DNA of 64,000 nt from Aquila chrysaetos chrysaetos (GCF_900496995.4 NC_044018.1:25822001-25886000); one strand, 5' to 3'. Shown: positions 12,470 through 27,000, counted from the stretch's first letter. A program made the numbers and translations. Notes: generated from the letters alone by a model not told the origin.

Positions 12470-12799
12470 ATGAGGAAGGGTTCTGCTCTAAAGTGCCATC
12501 ATTTTGAAGTGCCTTTCCATGTTAGGAGTGAGCCTGGCACCTCATGGGCTCTAGCAGACCTTGTCGCCACTATGCCTGTTGCGGTCCCACACTCTCCACT
12601 CCAATACCCTGCATTCCTGTCCTCTTCAGAGACACCCACGAAGGCTGAAATTGCCAAAGCAGTTTTGAATTCCTGGACGCAGGCAGCCCCTGGCCTTACT
12701 CAGCTGTGCAACTATTTCATCCAGTTGGGACCACAGGGGAAACTGAGCTGGAGAGAATTTAATTTGCAGTTGGCCAAGATGGGAGAGTTAACACTATAA
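12470..12799 (+). other. unassigned 109-codon open frame beside LTR 2
   Basis: An open frame of 109 residues starts about 100 bases downstream of the LTR target duplication. Its second half looks protein-like: SSSETPTKAEIAKAVLNSW, then APGLTQLCNYFIQLG and KLSWREFNLQLAKMGELTL, then TAA. An AATAAA follows at about 12845. I do not recognise a family. It could be a small gene exon, a fragment of an old retroelement or retrocopy, or chance. The ATG is in weak context (aaatgagga) and the frame could also be entered by splicing. It lies outside the LTR, because the ACTGC duplication separates them. Confidence 0.2.
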
Positions 12800-15700
12800 T
12801 GATCCCAAAAAGTATCAAATGCTGTACAACATTGTTAGGCAAAAATAAAAGAACACGCAGAGTTCTCAAGGCTGAAACCTGAACTGGAGGTATTAAGTTA
12901 AACTGCTTTTCAAGCTGTATGCATAACAGTCCCTGGTTAAGGTTTTCACTGATGTTTTAGCAGGCATTTGCATCTCCTATAATCTAACGTTGCACTTTGA
13001 GCAGAAACATTATAGGTCCAGAAAATGGCATTGCCTTTATGTTAGTTTGCACCCAAGTCTTTAAAAGACTTGTGTGATAAAGAGACTATAAAAATTTGCC
13101 TCTAATCTGTATAATCTATGAGCATTTTTTGGCTTCTATAAACTAAGAAGTCTTCACTTCTTGTCGCATGAGGTATAAAAAAAGTTGGTTTGACATCAAG
13201 GTGCTCTAATAAATTCCTGTTGACCACAAAGGATTGCATTAGTATGGTCACATATTGACAAATGTTGAAAAGATTTTTAAAAAACACACACAGTTTTTTT
13301 AATAGCTAGGGAGGACAAATTAAAATGCAGAATTACTTCTTTCTGGAACCACACACTTGTAGATAGGACTTGATTGCAATCATAGGCCCACCTGCTTTTC
13401 TAACAAGAGAGTAGCAAATATAGGTGAGTAACAGAATCCACGCTGCTGTTTAAAGATAGAAAAGTAGAAATTGCTGAAGAAATGGTGTTTTTATTGTCCA
13501 GAAAAGGAAAGGTATTCCAAAGAGCTGACAAATAATTTTGCATAGCTAATAGTACTCCTGCCAGCACAGGATATGTTATTGTTTTATATGTTTAAACAGT
13601 AATAAGAGATTGTGTGTACATATCCTGATACTGTCAATTGTATTCCCGTTCTGTGACAAGATAACAAGAGATTCAAGAAGTCACAATGTTTAAAACACAT
13701 CGCCTTTTGCACCACAGGGTTGGAAATGCCAAGCGGCTGCTGTCGCTAGCTCGTCCTCTGCGTCCTTTTGGAAAGCCAGCTGCTGCTTTCGGAGCCCGTT
13801 TAAAACTAACAATTATTCTTGGCCGCGCAACATGTATAAAAGCAAAGGTGTGAGCAGGGACACGTACCATCACTAAGAATGCTGGTCATAGTGATAAAAC
13901 TTAGGTTACCCATCAACAAGCCCTGCAGAAGCTGGGAATGGGAACTCAACCAAATGGTGGAGCGGCGGTCACGGTGAGATGACAAAGTGCCTGTTTGAAC
14001 AGGGAATCTCAGAGCAAGCGGTGGGCACTGGCAGCACTGCTGGCAGAGGCAGCGTCTCCAGGTGCCAGACCAGGCTCAGCTGAAGTAAATAGAGACTTCG
14101 CATTTCTTTCTTTTTTTTTCAGTAGGACAAATTTGAAGCTTTAGAAGAAAAACCCTCTCCAAATCGTATGAGATCCTGGAAAGGAAGGAGTGCTCCCAAA
14201 CCCTCAAAGTTTGGAGTAACTTTGATATCAAATGATACCGTAGAATAATTGGATAAGGATCTGCCAGGCTGCAGGTTCTCACCTCTCCCTTCTTCCTCAG
14301 CTCAGGCCAAATTCTTCCACATGCAGTTATCAGTTTTGCATCCCTTACTCATTAGATGCCTGACTTAAATTAAGGCTAGTTTGCAGAAGAATTTAGGGCT
14401 TGCATCTGCTGTAGAAGGCAACAGGAACATATAAAGTACTTCCACACACAACTATACAGCAGTCTCCTGGTAGACCAAATGTACTTCTTGGATCAAATAA
14501 TCAGGAAATACTTCCAGACTCTGGTTTTGTGTTTGTAATACGATGGTAATGCCCTTCCTTGCATTTTGGGGATGTTCAACGAGCACTTTGTTTTGTGAAG
14601 TTTTGGATATTTTTTTATAACATTCACCATAACGGGATCAGGAGGAAATGTATGATTCTGTCTTCGTAACCAGGGTTTTTTAACGTACAGTCAGTAAGGT
14701 GTTGGAAGGCCTTCTGGGTGAGCTCAAGTGTTCCTAAGTGAACTCAGAATAATGTGCAAAGAGGCTGCAATAAGGTCCCGCACATCCTTTCCCTGCGTGC
14801 CGTTTCCCGGTTGCCTTGCCAGACTCCGTGCTTTGCCGTGCCTCAGTCTCCTCTCCGTCCTCTGATTTCCCCCCAAGTCTCCACACACTTTGGGACCCCC
14901 CAGCTCTCTGCTAGGGTTCATTTTGTCTGCTCCAAGTCTGCTTTTCCAAACTATCTCCTCATGTTGCATGTTCCATCTCCTCTGAATGCAGTTCAGCTGA
15001 CGTCCTTCAGGTAGCCTAGAAACAAACAGGTAAAAAAAAATAATTTAAAAATCCATGCTTTTGACTCTGAGTATCTGGATTTAGAGCTGCTCTGGCCTGA
15101 AGCAGTTAGGAATTGCAATTGCTAGGGAAGTCCTGCTCCGAGCCCTGGAGCATGTCCCATGCTCATGAACTCACCAGAGAATGAAGCCTGCAAGCTCTAG
15201 CTGGCCTCTGGCGAGCACATGTGAACTACAGATGGCTTGGTTTTTTTCCAAAGCCTTATGAATTAACCAACTTGAGACAGACTTTTCACTAAGATTAGAA
15301 AAAGTCCATCTCAACAGTAAGGTTACTTTTTTGTCCAGTTCCAAGTCCCTTTTTCACTAAAAAAAGCTCCACAGCTTTTTGAAGAAGACTGCCAGAGTGT
15401 TGGGAGGAGGATGTGGGCTTTTGTTTGCCTTAAACCTGGCTATGATTAGGTTAAGGAAAAAGGATGCTCTCAGAAATGTGGAACTGTTTTGGCTGAAAAC
15501 TTTGAAGAAAACCTTCAACACACACCTGGCAAGGAAAGCTTTGGTGTAAATATTTGCTGATTGGGCAAAAAATTACACAAATAACCCAGCATCAAGACAG
15601 CAAGATGCATTGGGCAGTCCTAACCATAGGTTGCACTACCAGCCATGTATGTAACTTGTATCTTTCCCTCCCTCAACCTTGAACTCTGAGAAAATTTGGA

Positions 15701-16740
15701 CTCAAGGATCGATGTGGGACTGTTTGTGGTTTGGACCAGCTTTGGCTCAGCCTTTGTTTTTAACTGGGTGTCTTCAGTGAATCCATTTAATGACTGCACG
15801 TATCTCAGATTCTGCTTTCTGTGTAATGAAGTTTGGCTACTTGAGCCAAACCCAATAATGTGCTAAGACAGCTTGGCTATACAAATGAGGTTATAAAGGT
15901 TTAACTAAACCAACAGGCTGAAGCAGAAAGTAGCTGTCATGTACAGAATATCTAAGCATTTTGCTTCCTCACGTAAGTAAATACTGTACTTTGTTCACTG
16001 AGTATTAATTTCTAACAGCTGTCCCTGAGTATACCTTCATCGTCCAGCACCGATGTGTCTCTAAAGTGCTCAGAATCAGTCCTGCCACCCAGGTAAGGTC
16101 AGTGTTGCTATAACCACACTGGCTGATACCACTAACTTCTGCCTGGAACAAGTTTGATAGTTTGATTATAAAATGCATTAGAAACACGAGACTTAAGGCT
16201 GGGGGAAGAATGCAGCCCTTAATTAAAAAGAAAAAAGATTTCTGTCATTAAGCGGACCCTGCAGCACACAGTTCCTCGGTTATACAGTATGCCAGTACTA
16301 CGTGCTCAGCAACAGCCACATAGCTCGTATGTTCAGGCTCACGGGTCTTCTTTTTGGGGTTTCAGCATCCTCCATAGCCCCTAAGAGAAGCGGCTGGCCT
16401 GCCAAGGCAGCTGGAGTTTGCATCTTTACGCTGTGCGAGTCAGCTGTGAAAGGCAGGGCTGTAAGACCCCAGCGTTCTGCCAAGCCTCATGTCCTTCTCT
16501 TTTCCAGATCAAAGAGGGCCTCTTACACCACCCGCCATCTAAGTGACTCTGTTGGGTTTGGACAGGAGCACGGCCAAGGAGCAGCTTCACGCAAACAGCA
16601 GAGGCCTCGGTCAGGAGGCAAGACACATGAGTCGAGAGGCTCGTCTGGTGCTTGTTAGTACCTAATTTGTTCGCAACAGCAGCAGCTCAGCCAGCGTCTT
16701 GGATTAGACCCCAGAATTTTGGCCCAGCTGACACCTGCGG
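12800..16740. other. intergenic, nothing recognised
   Basis: AT-rich to average sequence. Scanned on both strands for exons of known genes, tRNA-like structure and repeat families, and none was identified. Confidence 0.45.
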
Positions 16741-18360
16741 TGCGGATGCTGTCTTACGGGTTGCCTGACACGAGCCTCCCCTTGCTCATACCCACTCCTG
16801 AGGCGCTCGGCTAGCAAGGGCCTGTGGGCCCCCCCCCTCCTTTCCTCTGCCGTGGGGAACTTGCCTTTGTGTCACCTCTGAAGCCATCACCGACCAGGCT
16901 GCAGCGATGAGCACGGGGGTACCGGCTCCTTTTCCCTGTGCAAAGGAACTCCAACCCGTCTGCCTCTCAGCAAGCCACCCCCAGTCACCGGTGGGTGACA
17001 CCCTGTCCCTGCAAGCTCAGTCTCCTCTGGAGGCAGGAGCCTGGGGCTGGACGCCCCGCCTGATCCGACTCTCCGTCCCCTGGGCCCCTGCAGGGATCTG
17101 GGCTACCTGGGGGTTTTGTAACGTTTCGCACCGAATTCTTACATGGGTGAAGCTCCTACGCTCGGCTACGCAGAAGGACTGGAAGAGATATTACAGCTTA
17201 TAAGCTAAGGGGTTAGAGTTGTAAGGGGGGTCTTTATTCTTCGGCAGCAAGCACGTGCCAATGCTGAGCACGCTCCAGGGCTGCGGCCGTGGCGTCTGCC
17301 CGTGGGACTCTGGGCAGGGCACGCTGACGCATGGGGGACTGCACGTGTGTTCGGGCGCAGGGATCGGTGGTCTTTTCTTTCCGTTCTTCCATGTTTTTCC
17401 ACATTAAACTGCAAATGCAGAAGGGGCGTACTGGTTTTCATTGCAGTGAAAAAGTCAGCCCCGGCTCTTTTGTGCAGTTTATAATGAAGCTTCAAACCCG
17501 AGTTGTCTTGCTGGCACAGCTTTTGTAATGCAGTGGCTGCTCTAAGGTAGTCAATGCATATTAAGAAGGCACTTACTTACCGTAAGACGGATATTCCCTC
17601 CGGAGTCCTGTGCCAGAGCGCTGGGGAGTCCGGGCTGTGAGATGGACCCGCTGCCTGCCCTTTGCAGATAATCCTGCTTTGCCCCCAGCAAACCCCAGGT
17701 GTGGCCCCTGGTGAGAGCTGGCATCTTTTCTTCCCTGCGCGGTGCGAGGCAGCGAGAGCGCGAAACGAGGCTGGCAGGGGCCTCTGCAGCGGAGCCCTGG
17801 CTCTAGTAGCAGGGAGAACGGCAGGCCGGGGGGAATGGGGAGCCTAAGTCTGAACACCCGGGGTAGGGACGGTAACAGAAAAAGGTAAAGGAGTCGGAAG
17901 GAGAGAAAATTAGGCTACAATGAAAATAGAGCGCGCTGCCAGCCAGCATTTGCGGGTGCCCAGCCTAAATCTGTCACTCCGGTGTGGTTTTCCTGAGGGA
18001 AGGGAAGGGGAGCCGGAGCACCGGCCCAGCGCTAGCATTTACCACCATCTCGTGGTAAACCAGAAGATACCAGCTCTGTGCGTTTCCACTTCTGCATTAA
18101 CAGCAAGGGGAAGGGGCAGGGAGTTGATCCTCACGTTTTAGAGCCAGTGCTGTCCCTGGTGTCCCCCCCCCCGGCACAGAGGAGATGCCCGGAGCTCACT
18201 GAAGGGGATCGCCCACGGGCGAGGGAAAGCATCGCCGGGTTCGTGCCCTGGAGAGCACAGGCAACGCGCAATACGTGCCCAGCCCAGGACGGGCCCGAGA
18301 AAGTCTATCCGACAGACCTGAGCTCGCCTACAGTCACCAGGCTCCCAAAACTTTAGTAAA
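16741..18360. other. GC- and CpG-denser block without assigned gene
   Basis: This block is clearly more GC-rich than its surroundings and holds scattered CpGs (for example around 17560-17800 and 17925-18040). It carries several overlapping open frames on both strands, the longest on - at 17573-17857, which runs into a good donor-like CG|GTAAGTAAG at about 17580. CpG density is far below that of the island at 48.3-49.5 kb. It could be a weak promoter or first exon of a noncoding RNA, or only a local compositional shift. Confidence 0.25.
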
Positions 18361-21300
18361 AGAGACCTGCCTTCCAAGGAGCCCTCCGTCCTGAGGGGTG
18401 GTGCAAGAGGACATGATGCTTCTCCTCCAACAGTGGCATAAATGCTCTCTGTTTGGAGGGAGGAAAAAAAAAAAAACCACCTCCCTGCGCCTTTTCCTGT
18501 GGGATGGTAAAATACATGAAACCAGTAACAGTAGAAAGTCATGTTCACAGTGAAAGAAATTATGGAAATCAGTTTAGAAAACAGAATTTCATGGGAGGGC
18601 AGAGGAGGAAGAGGGCTGCCAAAGTGACAGGGAAAATTTATGATTTCCTACTGAAAATATGTGAGGCAGTTTTGAGCTTCGTTTTAGCTGCTTTCAGAAA
18701 CTACTGACACAGGAACAAGCCTTAATGCATCATGCTTTATGTAGGAAACTCGCTTAATGCACCATGGACTAATTTCTACATTTGAGATTCTCCCCAGCCT
18801 GATAATAAATCAGAAAAGGTCTCAGGGGTGTGTGGTGTGGGGGTTAGTGAGCTGCAATCTGAACCAGATAGAAGGGGGCTGAGGTCTAAGGCAATGCCAA
18901 CCCAGTGATGCTTACTGAGTGCCCTCGGAAAACAGAGTAAGCATCTAAATAAATGCTCATTTCATGAGCTGAGTGTTTTACACCTGGTTTACCCACACAG
19001 AGCCTAGTCAGCTGGACATCAGGTTCAGTGTATTGACTAACCTGTGGCTGGCCTACAGGAATAAACTACTTTTTTTTTTTCCCCCTTCCATCTCCTACTT
19101 TGCAGAAAAACCAGGGAGAGGAGGAGAGATCCCTGTTCTCTGACTTTCACCTCCTCCGGAAAAAACCAAAGACTTTCTGCTCCCATTTTTGAGGGATCCC
19201 CAGTGTGGACCACTTTGCCTGTGGATCCCGTGCCAAGCTCCCTGCATTCCTTCACTCACTTCTTGGCTGTTCTGGCTAGAAAGAGGGTGTCTGATTTAAA
19301 TTTGTGGGTGGTGATCGGCAGGCCTGTGAGCTATAGCTGAGCAGACAAAGCATTTGGCAGCACACTCCTCTCAGATAGCTTGAGATGTCCACAATGTACA
19401 CAGCTACAGCTGAGCTGGACTCCCTCATAGGAGACAGAGGAGCCCAGACCCTTTTACGTCTCTATACTGTCACTTGGGAGGTAAATGCATGGCCAGTGTT
19501 TCCTTCATCCGAACAATTTTAGACATCGATTCTAGGACGAGATGAAGCGGAGCCTAGCCTGATTCATTATATTGACTATATGTCTGCTGGCTATCAGGAG
19601 AGCACAGCCTGAGCAGCTCAGGCACCGACGTCCATGCTGGCGGTTGCCTATGATGAGCTAGCTGGCCCCAGTCCCCCCGCTTCTGCTGGAGCACAGGAGA
19701 TATCTCAGTGCCTGCAGCCCAGGGGAACGGGCTGTAGGCAGCGCAGCCACCCCTGAGCAGAGGGGTCACCTCCTGCCCTCCTCAGTTCCCGGCCTGGGGC
19801 GCAGGGGCTGACGTGGGGATATCACCCTCCTGGGGGCTGTTAAAAACGATAGCTGAGCCACCAAAGTACCGCACCTAAGCAAAGTGTGAGTCGTTTGGCT
19901 TCTCTGTCTTGACATCCTCACATGTCCCCCCTTTTGGGGATGGGCCTGGGGAGACATCTGCCCTCTCGTAGGGTCTGCCTTCTCTGCCTCTTTATTGGCT
20001 TGATAACCAGCTGATATGGAGCTAATCGTGTCATACTGTGGAGAATGACAGAAGCTGAGTTATATTTAGCAAGGTTCCCATACAAAAGATCGGTCTTGTT
20101 AGGCAATGTTTGATGTACTGCATCTAGTGAAGTACGTGGCTAAATGCCATGCTCTGATCCAGAAATTTCTATTGCCCAAGCAAACAGGAAGCCCAGAAAG
20201 TGCAATTATGTGCCTACTTTTAGCAGGAAAAATCTAAACCACGGTTACATCTATTTCTACCTTACTTTGGAAACTTCTAAAATGCATTTCAGGGCAGTCA
20301 GTGGTGCACTTACAGGATGACCAAGAAAAAACCCCAAACCTTACCACCGTCACCCAAGCTGAAAGCTCAGCACGGTGAGCCGGCTGGGGCCACAGACTCT
20401 GCACTGTGTTCAGCTGTGGCACATCATTCCCATTGGGTTCAGGGTAAATCGCTCCTATCCACTTTTCAACAAACTTGCATTAAACCTTTGAGTCACTGGA
20501 CTGTTAGAAGTTTTATTTCTCCTCTCAAGCAAGATCACTTGCTCTGTGGTGTTAATGATCTCCTAGCATTTCTGTTGTTTAACTTTCCACACGGAGTGAT
20601 GCATGATGAGAGCGAGGCTGTATTATATTACATTATAATAGTGTTTCTCAAACTGATATAATGAAATACCTGCAGTGGAGCCAGAATGTCCGAGGCATCC
20701 TGGTGTGTATTCAGCAACATACCATATGCAGCTGTGCATATTTCAGTCTGTGCAGCCCACGGTCAAAGAAAATCGAAAAGCAGAAACTGGAGGAATTTCT
20801 CTAGTCTTGCATTAGAGGACTGGGTGCTATGCCAGAGCCGGGTTTATTTGTAGAGCACCTTGGGGCCTGTCTTCTCAAGTGAACTGTGGAAGGACCAACA
20901 AACTGGAATCGCCTCTCTAGAAACAGGCAATCATTGTAACTTCTGTCCTCGCTAATACACTTACTGCAACCTACAACCTCCCTCACCTCCACACTGTACC
21001 CCTTATCTTCAGGATCTAACACAGGCTTTTACTGCTCACTGAGAACATAGCTTATATTGCCAACAGCTCGGTTTATATTTAGTCATTACTAAAAGCCGGG
21101 CGAAGCAAATGAAAGACACTATTGGCTCTGAGAAGCTCTCTGCTCTGCAGGCAGTCAGATGAGATGACCTTGAGAGCTCCTCCAGCGCTGGTTGCTGCAG
21201 TAATCACTGCTGCTGAGAAAATGAGCCTAACAGGATGAATTCAGCACACGATTTCATTACATTTTTCTGTACTTGTTTTTTTTATGGAAAAGCCTCCCAC

Positions 21301-23886
21301 ACTCTCAGCTTTCAACTTTGTTTCTCTATTGTTCAGTTGTCCTAAAGGTTTCTATCCCCCTCACTTCATGCTGTCTTCCCTCTTTTTGTTCCCTTCGTTG
21401 TGGTTTCTAGATCACTGGTCTCTTAGCCAGGCACACTGTGTATTTCTTTGTGTGTTGTTTTCTTGTATCCTTGCTACTTCTGTTACTTTATCTTGCCCCT
21501 TCCCTCTGTCTTTTACCTCTCTTCACTTTGGGTACTCTTTTCCCCATCTGTTTTTGCCTTGTGCTTTTTGCATCCTGGCTTACATACTGTTACTTGGACT
21601 GGTTTGTTATATTTGCATGGAAAACCCATTGCATTTCTTTAATCTTCTCTAGTACAGTCTTACCATCACTTACACTACATTGACTTCATTGATTTCAGGG
21701 GCACCGGCAAGAATAAGAGGATAATCCAATTTGGAAGAGATCAGGACTTAGATAGTACAAAATGGCAAAATGAGGAAGAGAAAGCTTACGATAATCCTTA
21801 AGCTAAATGCTTCTGTGTTGCAAAGGGAAAACTCTGCCAAGATTTGCTAGACCCAGGAGCAGCAGGAGACCTGCTGGCATGACTGTGACGTGCAGGCTCG
21901 GCACACTGTAGACTCACTTGAGCTTTCCAGAGCCGAGCAAATAAAGGGTCAGGTCACCTGCACGACTTCCCAGCTTCCTCACGGAAGAGTAATGCATTCC
22001 TCCACTAGCCACAGTCCCACATTAGGTACTAGAAGTGAATTAGAGGCTACAGATGTCTGGGGAAGCTCATGTTACACAACCTGCATTCATATTGCCTTTT
22101 TCCCCCGTGGCCAATGAGGGAGAGCTCTTCTTTTTCCCATGTTATCTGTCTCTGGGCTATGACACACAATGAACATCTGTCCTTTTGTTCAGAGAATCTG
22201 CTGATGTAATTTGTTAAAGACAGAGAAGTACCGGGATTAGGGAGATGATTTCTATTTGTGAAAACAGCACTCTCAGTCCAGTCCCTAGTGTGAGGCAGTA
22301 ATACAGCACAGCACCTTACATTGCCTTAGTTTATTCCCTGGCTTGTACTTGGGTCAGCAGGATGGTGGCTTAATTGCCAGACTGTGCAAAAGAAAATGTG
22401 AGAGCAAAATTAAAGGACCAGACCTAATAACAATGAATATCTGAGCCAGGCTGTCAGTTATTTCAGTCACCTTCCTGATGACTGAGCTCGCAGGGCTGGT
22501 AATGCTGCTAGCAGCGTGACTGCAAATAGGGTAAGGCTTCCAAACAGCAGTTTATTAGTATGCATTCATAAAAAGTCGTGTCTAATCCATCCTTATTTAC
22601 TTGCAATGATTTAATATCTGACACATGCTGATCCTATACAATTCCCATTAGGTATATTCAAAACTCCTTATGTCATTCAAAGCCCTTTCAGAGTCCCCAG
22701 GCCACCAGGATAAACATATCCCCTCACTGTTTCTGCAGTGTACGGCTGTTCTTTTTTGGCTCCAGTTGAAGAACAATTTTCAAGTGTTCAAACGCTCTCT
22801 CCAACATAGTGATTTAAAAATCAAAAGAAAACCAGAAGCAAAAGAACAACATAAACTGGTGGGCAGGCCCTGTAAGGCTGACTTTGCAAAGCCGACCTGC
22901 TGAATGCCCTGCGGTGCCCCAGCTCAGCCCAATGGATGCTGGCCGTGCCGTGGATCTCCATCAGCCCCCGAGAACTGCAAAAGCAGAGCATAGCCCTCCC
23001 CAGGGGTGACAGGAACTAGTGGGGATCACACATTGCACTTCACATTGCTGCTAACACAGAATCAGAATTGCTGTCGACATTGAAACTGCTCTGTGACTGG
23101 CTAAAGGACTTGAGGAAGTGGATACGATGTAGAAGTATATGAAATCATGTCTCTTTAAATTGCATGGTATTACAAATTTCTCAAAATAGCTGCACTAAAA
23201 GTTGTCTTGACAACATTCCTAGTGAAAATGCAGTAATTTTATCTATTTTACCTAGAGCAGATTATAATGGGGATATGAATATACCGCCCCTTAAATAGAA
23301 TTGCCAGCTCTTTCACCAAAATAAATTGTTCCTTTGCACTTTACAATGGATATATTTTTCATAGCAGGAATGTTTAAGAGTTAATTTTCCTAATGAATGC
23401 AGACAGTAGCATGGCTTTCCCGTGCTGCCCCAGAGATGCAGTATTGCCTTACATTTTGTTGTCCAGAGCTGTCAGGATTGTACGTGCTGGCTGAACTGGA
23501 ATTTTGCTTTCAGCTTTTCACCTGTCCCCATGCATGTCCTTGCCGTTTCCCATCCCTCCATCAGTTCACATGATTTCTCATGCCCCAGCCAGCAGTCCCC
23601 CTGCACCTCTCTCCTGCTGCCCAGCAGCCTAGGTCGCTGGGGGCTGTCCTTGGCCAAGTGTCTCAGGGAAGGTAATATTTTCTCCTGTCTGCCCTTTCTC
23701 AGAGGGAAAATATACCAAGGTTTGCACAGAGACTTTGTTTAGACAGCGAATGTGCTCCAGTGGTTAAAGGAAAGGCCTGGCACTCGGTGATGCGGTTCAA
23801 ACTCCACCTTCACGACTCTGAACAGGGCAGTTGTTGGTTTCATTTCCCTCCACTTGCCTCTCCCATCATGGAGCTCAGTGCTTATA
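18361..23886. other. intergenic, nothing recognised
   Basis: Mixed-composition noncoding sequence. A pyrimidine-rich stretch at 21284-21660 opens overlapping frames in all three + frames that encode strings of Leu, Phe and Ser; this is a compositional artefact. No gene or named repeat recognised. Confidence 0.45.
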
Positions 23887-24019
23887 CTCACAGAAAGGTT
23901 GAGGTGGGAAGGGACCTCAGGAGATTGTCCAGTCCAAGCCCAGGGTCACCTAGCAGGGTCACCTACAGCAGGTTTCCCAGGACCCTGTCCAGTCGGGTTT
24001 TTAATATCTCCAAGGTTGG
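23887..24019 (-). mobile_element. CR1 LINE 3'-end fragment, antisense
   Basis: Reads ctcacagaaaggttgaggtg, gggacctcaggaga and ccaggaccctgtccagtcgg, ending atctccaaggttgg. This is the reverse complement of the CR1 3' terminal region. The copy is about 130 bp, 5'-truncated, and carries a small internal duplication of the gggtcacctagcag unit. Confidence 0.88.
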
Positions 24020-27000
24020 TTCCTAGGGTTTAGCATACACTTTGGTGGCAAGTGCTGTGTCAAGTTGCTTGGTGTGCCCCTGCATGCAGGCCAACAGTTG
24101 ATGGACCCCTGTTCTCCACCCTACGGTGGCCATCGACACTGCGGCTGCACCCTGAGTCTGGCTGCAGGAGAAGGTATGAGGCAGAAAAAGTAGGAAACAT
24201 GTACTAATGTGGGAAAAAGAAGGGTGAAGTGGAGAGAGGTGAGCTAAGACACCTCAGCTGCTGAAGCAAGGGAGGAAGGCTGGGGTATGTTAGGGATCCC
24301 AGGTAGCAGGTAGAAGAGTAGAATCCTGGACTGAGAGGGGCTTTTTAACAGGAGGGGAGTACAAGGGCTTGATGTACTAGTGTAGTGGGATAAGACTGTA
24401 TTAAAGAAAAGGTGGTGTTGGAAGTATGTCTTTTTTAGTGCTTGTGCACAGCCTATCCAAGGTATATTTGGAGAAAAGCCATTTTCCCTCCTCCCCTTGG
24501 TTTTCCTCTGAAGCCTGCGCAGGCCAGAATGACAGGGTCCCAACTTATGACTCTTTTTGTGTTGCCTCACTTTTCCTCCCTGGGATCTGGTTTGTTCTAA
24601 GCGTTGTGCTCTTAGATGTTTCAGCTGCAACAATTTTTATCATGCTCATATCAGGCAGGAAGCCTGATGGTACCTCAGCCTTTCAACCACCGCCTGTTTG
24701 ATCAGGTGTATAGCGGTAGCAGGGAGAATTCAAATAACTCTCTGTCTATACAATAGCTATTGTTTCCTCTATCTCCCAACTCCAGAGCTAGAAAAGAAAG
24801 ATGTTGTTTCCCATCTTTGCTTCTAAAAGCCCGGGTTTTCAAACAGCCTTTTGATCTGACTTTCACTGACTGTCAAGGCAACCGGTTCCTGGCTTGCATA
24901 CAAAGGGCGCTCGCTCTCCCTCGCCTACTCCAGTCATTAAACTTCAGGGCCTAATTCCCTGCTGCTGTTCGTTTCAAGTTGGGAAACTACTGCTGCCAGG
25001 TAAGTTTATAATGCTACTGTGCCATTTTGGTAAAGCTTCATTTCTGCTTTCCAAAGCAACATGTAAAGCCATAGAGAGCTGTGCCTTTAGTATTAATTTC
25101 CTAATCAATGAATTGCACCAAGAAAACCATCTCTCAGTCATTTCAACGTGACATAAAGTATGTCTCAAGAAAACCAAAGCATTGGTCATGAGGGCGACGG
25201 ACAATGAGAAGGAGTGGACAGATGAACACTGTGGCCTTGATGATTTAAAAGCTACATGAATGTGAGAAGTCTGCATCTGATTACTTTAAAGAAATCCATT
25301 CCTCTCATCTTCTTTATTCTTTGCTTAGCCTATGGCAAGGGAGAAAATTCATCCCTGCTGTAAGCCAACTGAAGTCATTCAGATCTCGCTGTTTTTAATG
25401 CTTACTGCTGTGCTTTCTGTATTTATATGAAGAAATAGCATAAAGAAAGAAAAGAGAGAGAAAAATTAGGCAAAGTTACAATAACAAGTGAGATACCAAG
25501 CAAAGACTAAAGCAAGAAACAAAACCTTACAGCTCAGCATGGGGTCAAACACACAGAAGAACAGCGTTTTTATCTTTAACTCTCTTCTTCCCTCTTTGTC
25601 TGTACATTGTCTTGTTAGACTGTCATCAGCTTGCCACCTCACATAGGCCCGATATATTTTACATCTTAAAAACGGTTGAAGGATGAAACTTTGCTTTTAA
25701 ATAAGGTGGATATACTTCACATAGAATACATGAATTCCAACTAACCTTAATGTGTTTGTGTAAAATACAGGAGTTTCTTAAGGAAAAAGCAGCTACTTCT
25801 CTTTGCTGTGGGAAGCTCACTCCATGCCAGGGAACACCGTGAGACTCCACACTGGAGCTGATGTGGAAGGGACCCTCGCTTTCCGCTCCCACTCTTTGCG
25901 AACCAAATGTGATGCTCCTCAAGTTTGTCAAGTCTTTGCATATGTTTCTCTTTCTATATATGTGTTTGTAGGTACAAACATGTATATCTGCCTGTATATA
26001 AGTAATGCTTTGAAATTAATAAAGCTACAATCCTGTTGAATCTTCCAAATTTAGGGGCAGAGAAAGGGTAATTTTCAGAACTGCAGCTTCACATAGACAC
26101 ACCTAAATCTTGTTTATATCTTCTTTTCGTCTGGACCCGAATCTCTATGTCTTAGTATCCAAGGTATTTATTTTATATGGTAACACTGCTTTGGGGTAAA
26201 GCCTGAGATAAAAGTGAATTTTTCTCTCATCCTCCTGACCCTTGCTGTTTAGGGAAGAATAAAATTAAAAGGTTAACTGGCATTGGAAAATCTGACACAA
26301 TGGACAATGGAAAACTGCAATGTTTCAGGGACTCATTCTGTTAATGAGTAGCAATAAATAGTATCTTTTGTCTTCCTATCTAGTTAGTCTGGATAAGCCA
26401 GCATTGCCATATAGTCTTCCAACTGCAAAGTAGTGTCACTACTGTTGCGTAATGCCCACGCTGGCCCATAGTAAGGGCATGCTGTATGTACACCTGGGGA
26501 TATCTGATGTATGGATTGCAGCGTAATAAAGAGTTACCCATGTGAACTTGGGTTTTAGAAGCAACCAGGTGTGGTAACTCTACGTACTGAGGTTGCAAAA
26601 CTCACGTAATAAGAAAGATAAAATAGCAACACTGCGTTCATGGCTTGGGTACCCTTGCAGTGGCTAGTCAAGGTGTTTGCAGTGCAGACCTGCCCTGCAC
26701 AACCACAGAGCAGCGGTCAGGGACAGGTGTAAACCAAGGTGTCCACAGCTGGAGACCTGTTACCGACACACAAAACACTTCTGTATTCTCCCTGGGGTAA
26801 AATTCATGCTGTCTGGTTACAGCTGTGTTTGTGAGCTCAGCTAAGGGCATCTGCCCAGATAAATGCATCAAAGCTGAACAAAGACAAAGCTCCAAATACG
26901 GAAGTTGGTGACAACACATAGATAGTGAAAGTAGCTGTGTGCCCAGAGTGCTGGAGAGGAAGATACGGTTGTATAAACACGGCACTTCTCTTTTTGAATA

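Noticed and set aside
21284-21683. Hydrophobic open frames rich in Leu and Phe, membrane-protein-like
   Set aside because: All three plus frames are open because the stretch is pyrimidine-rich; this is a compositional effect.
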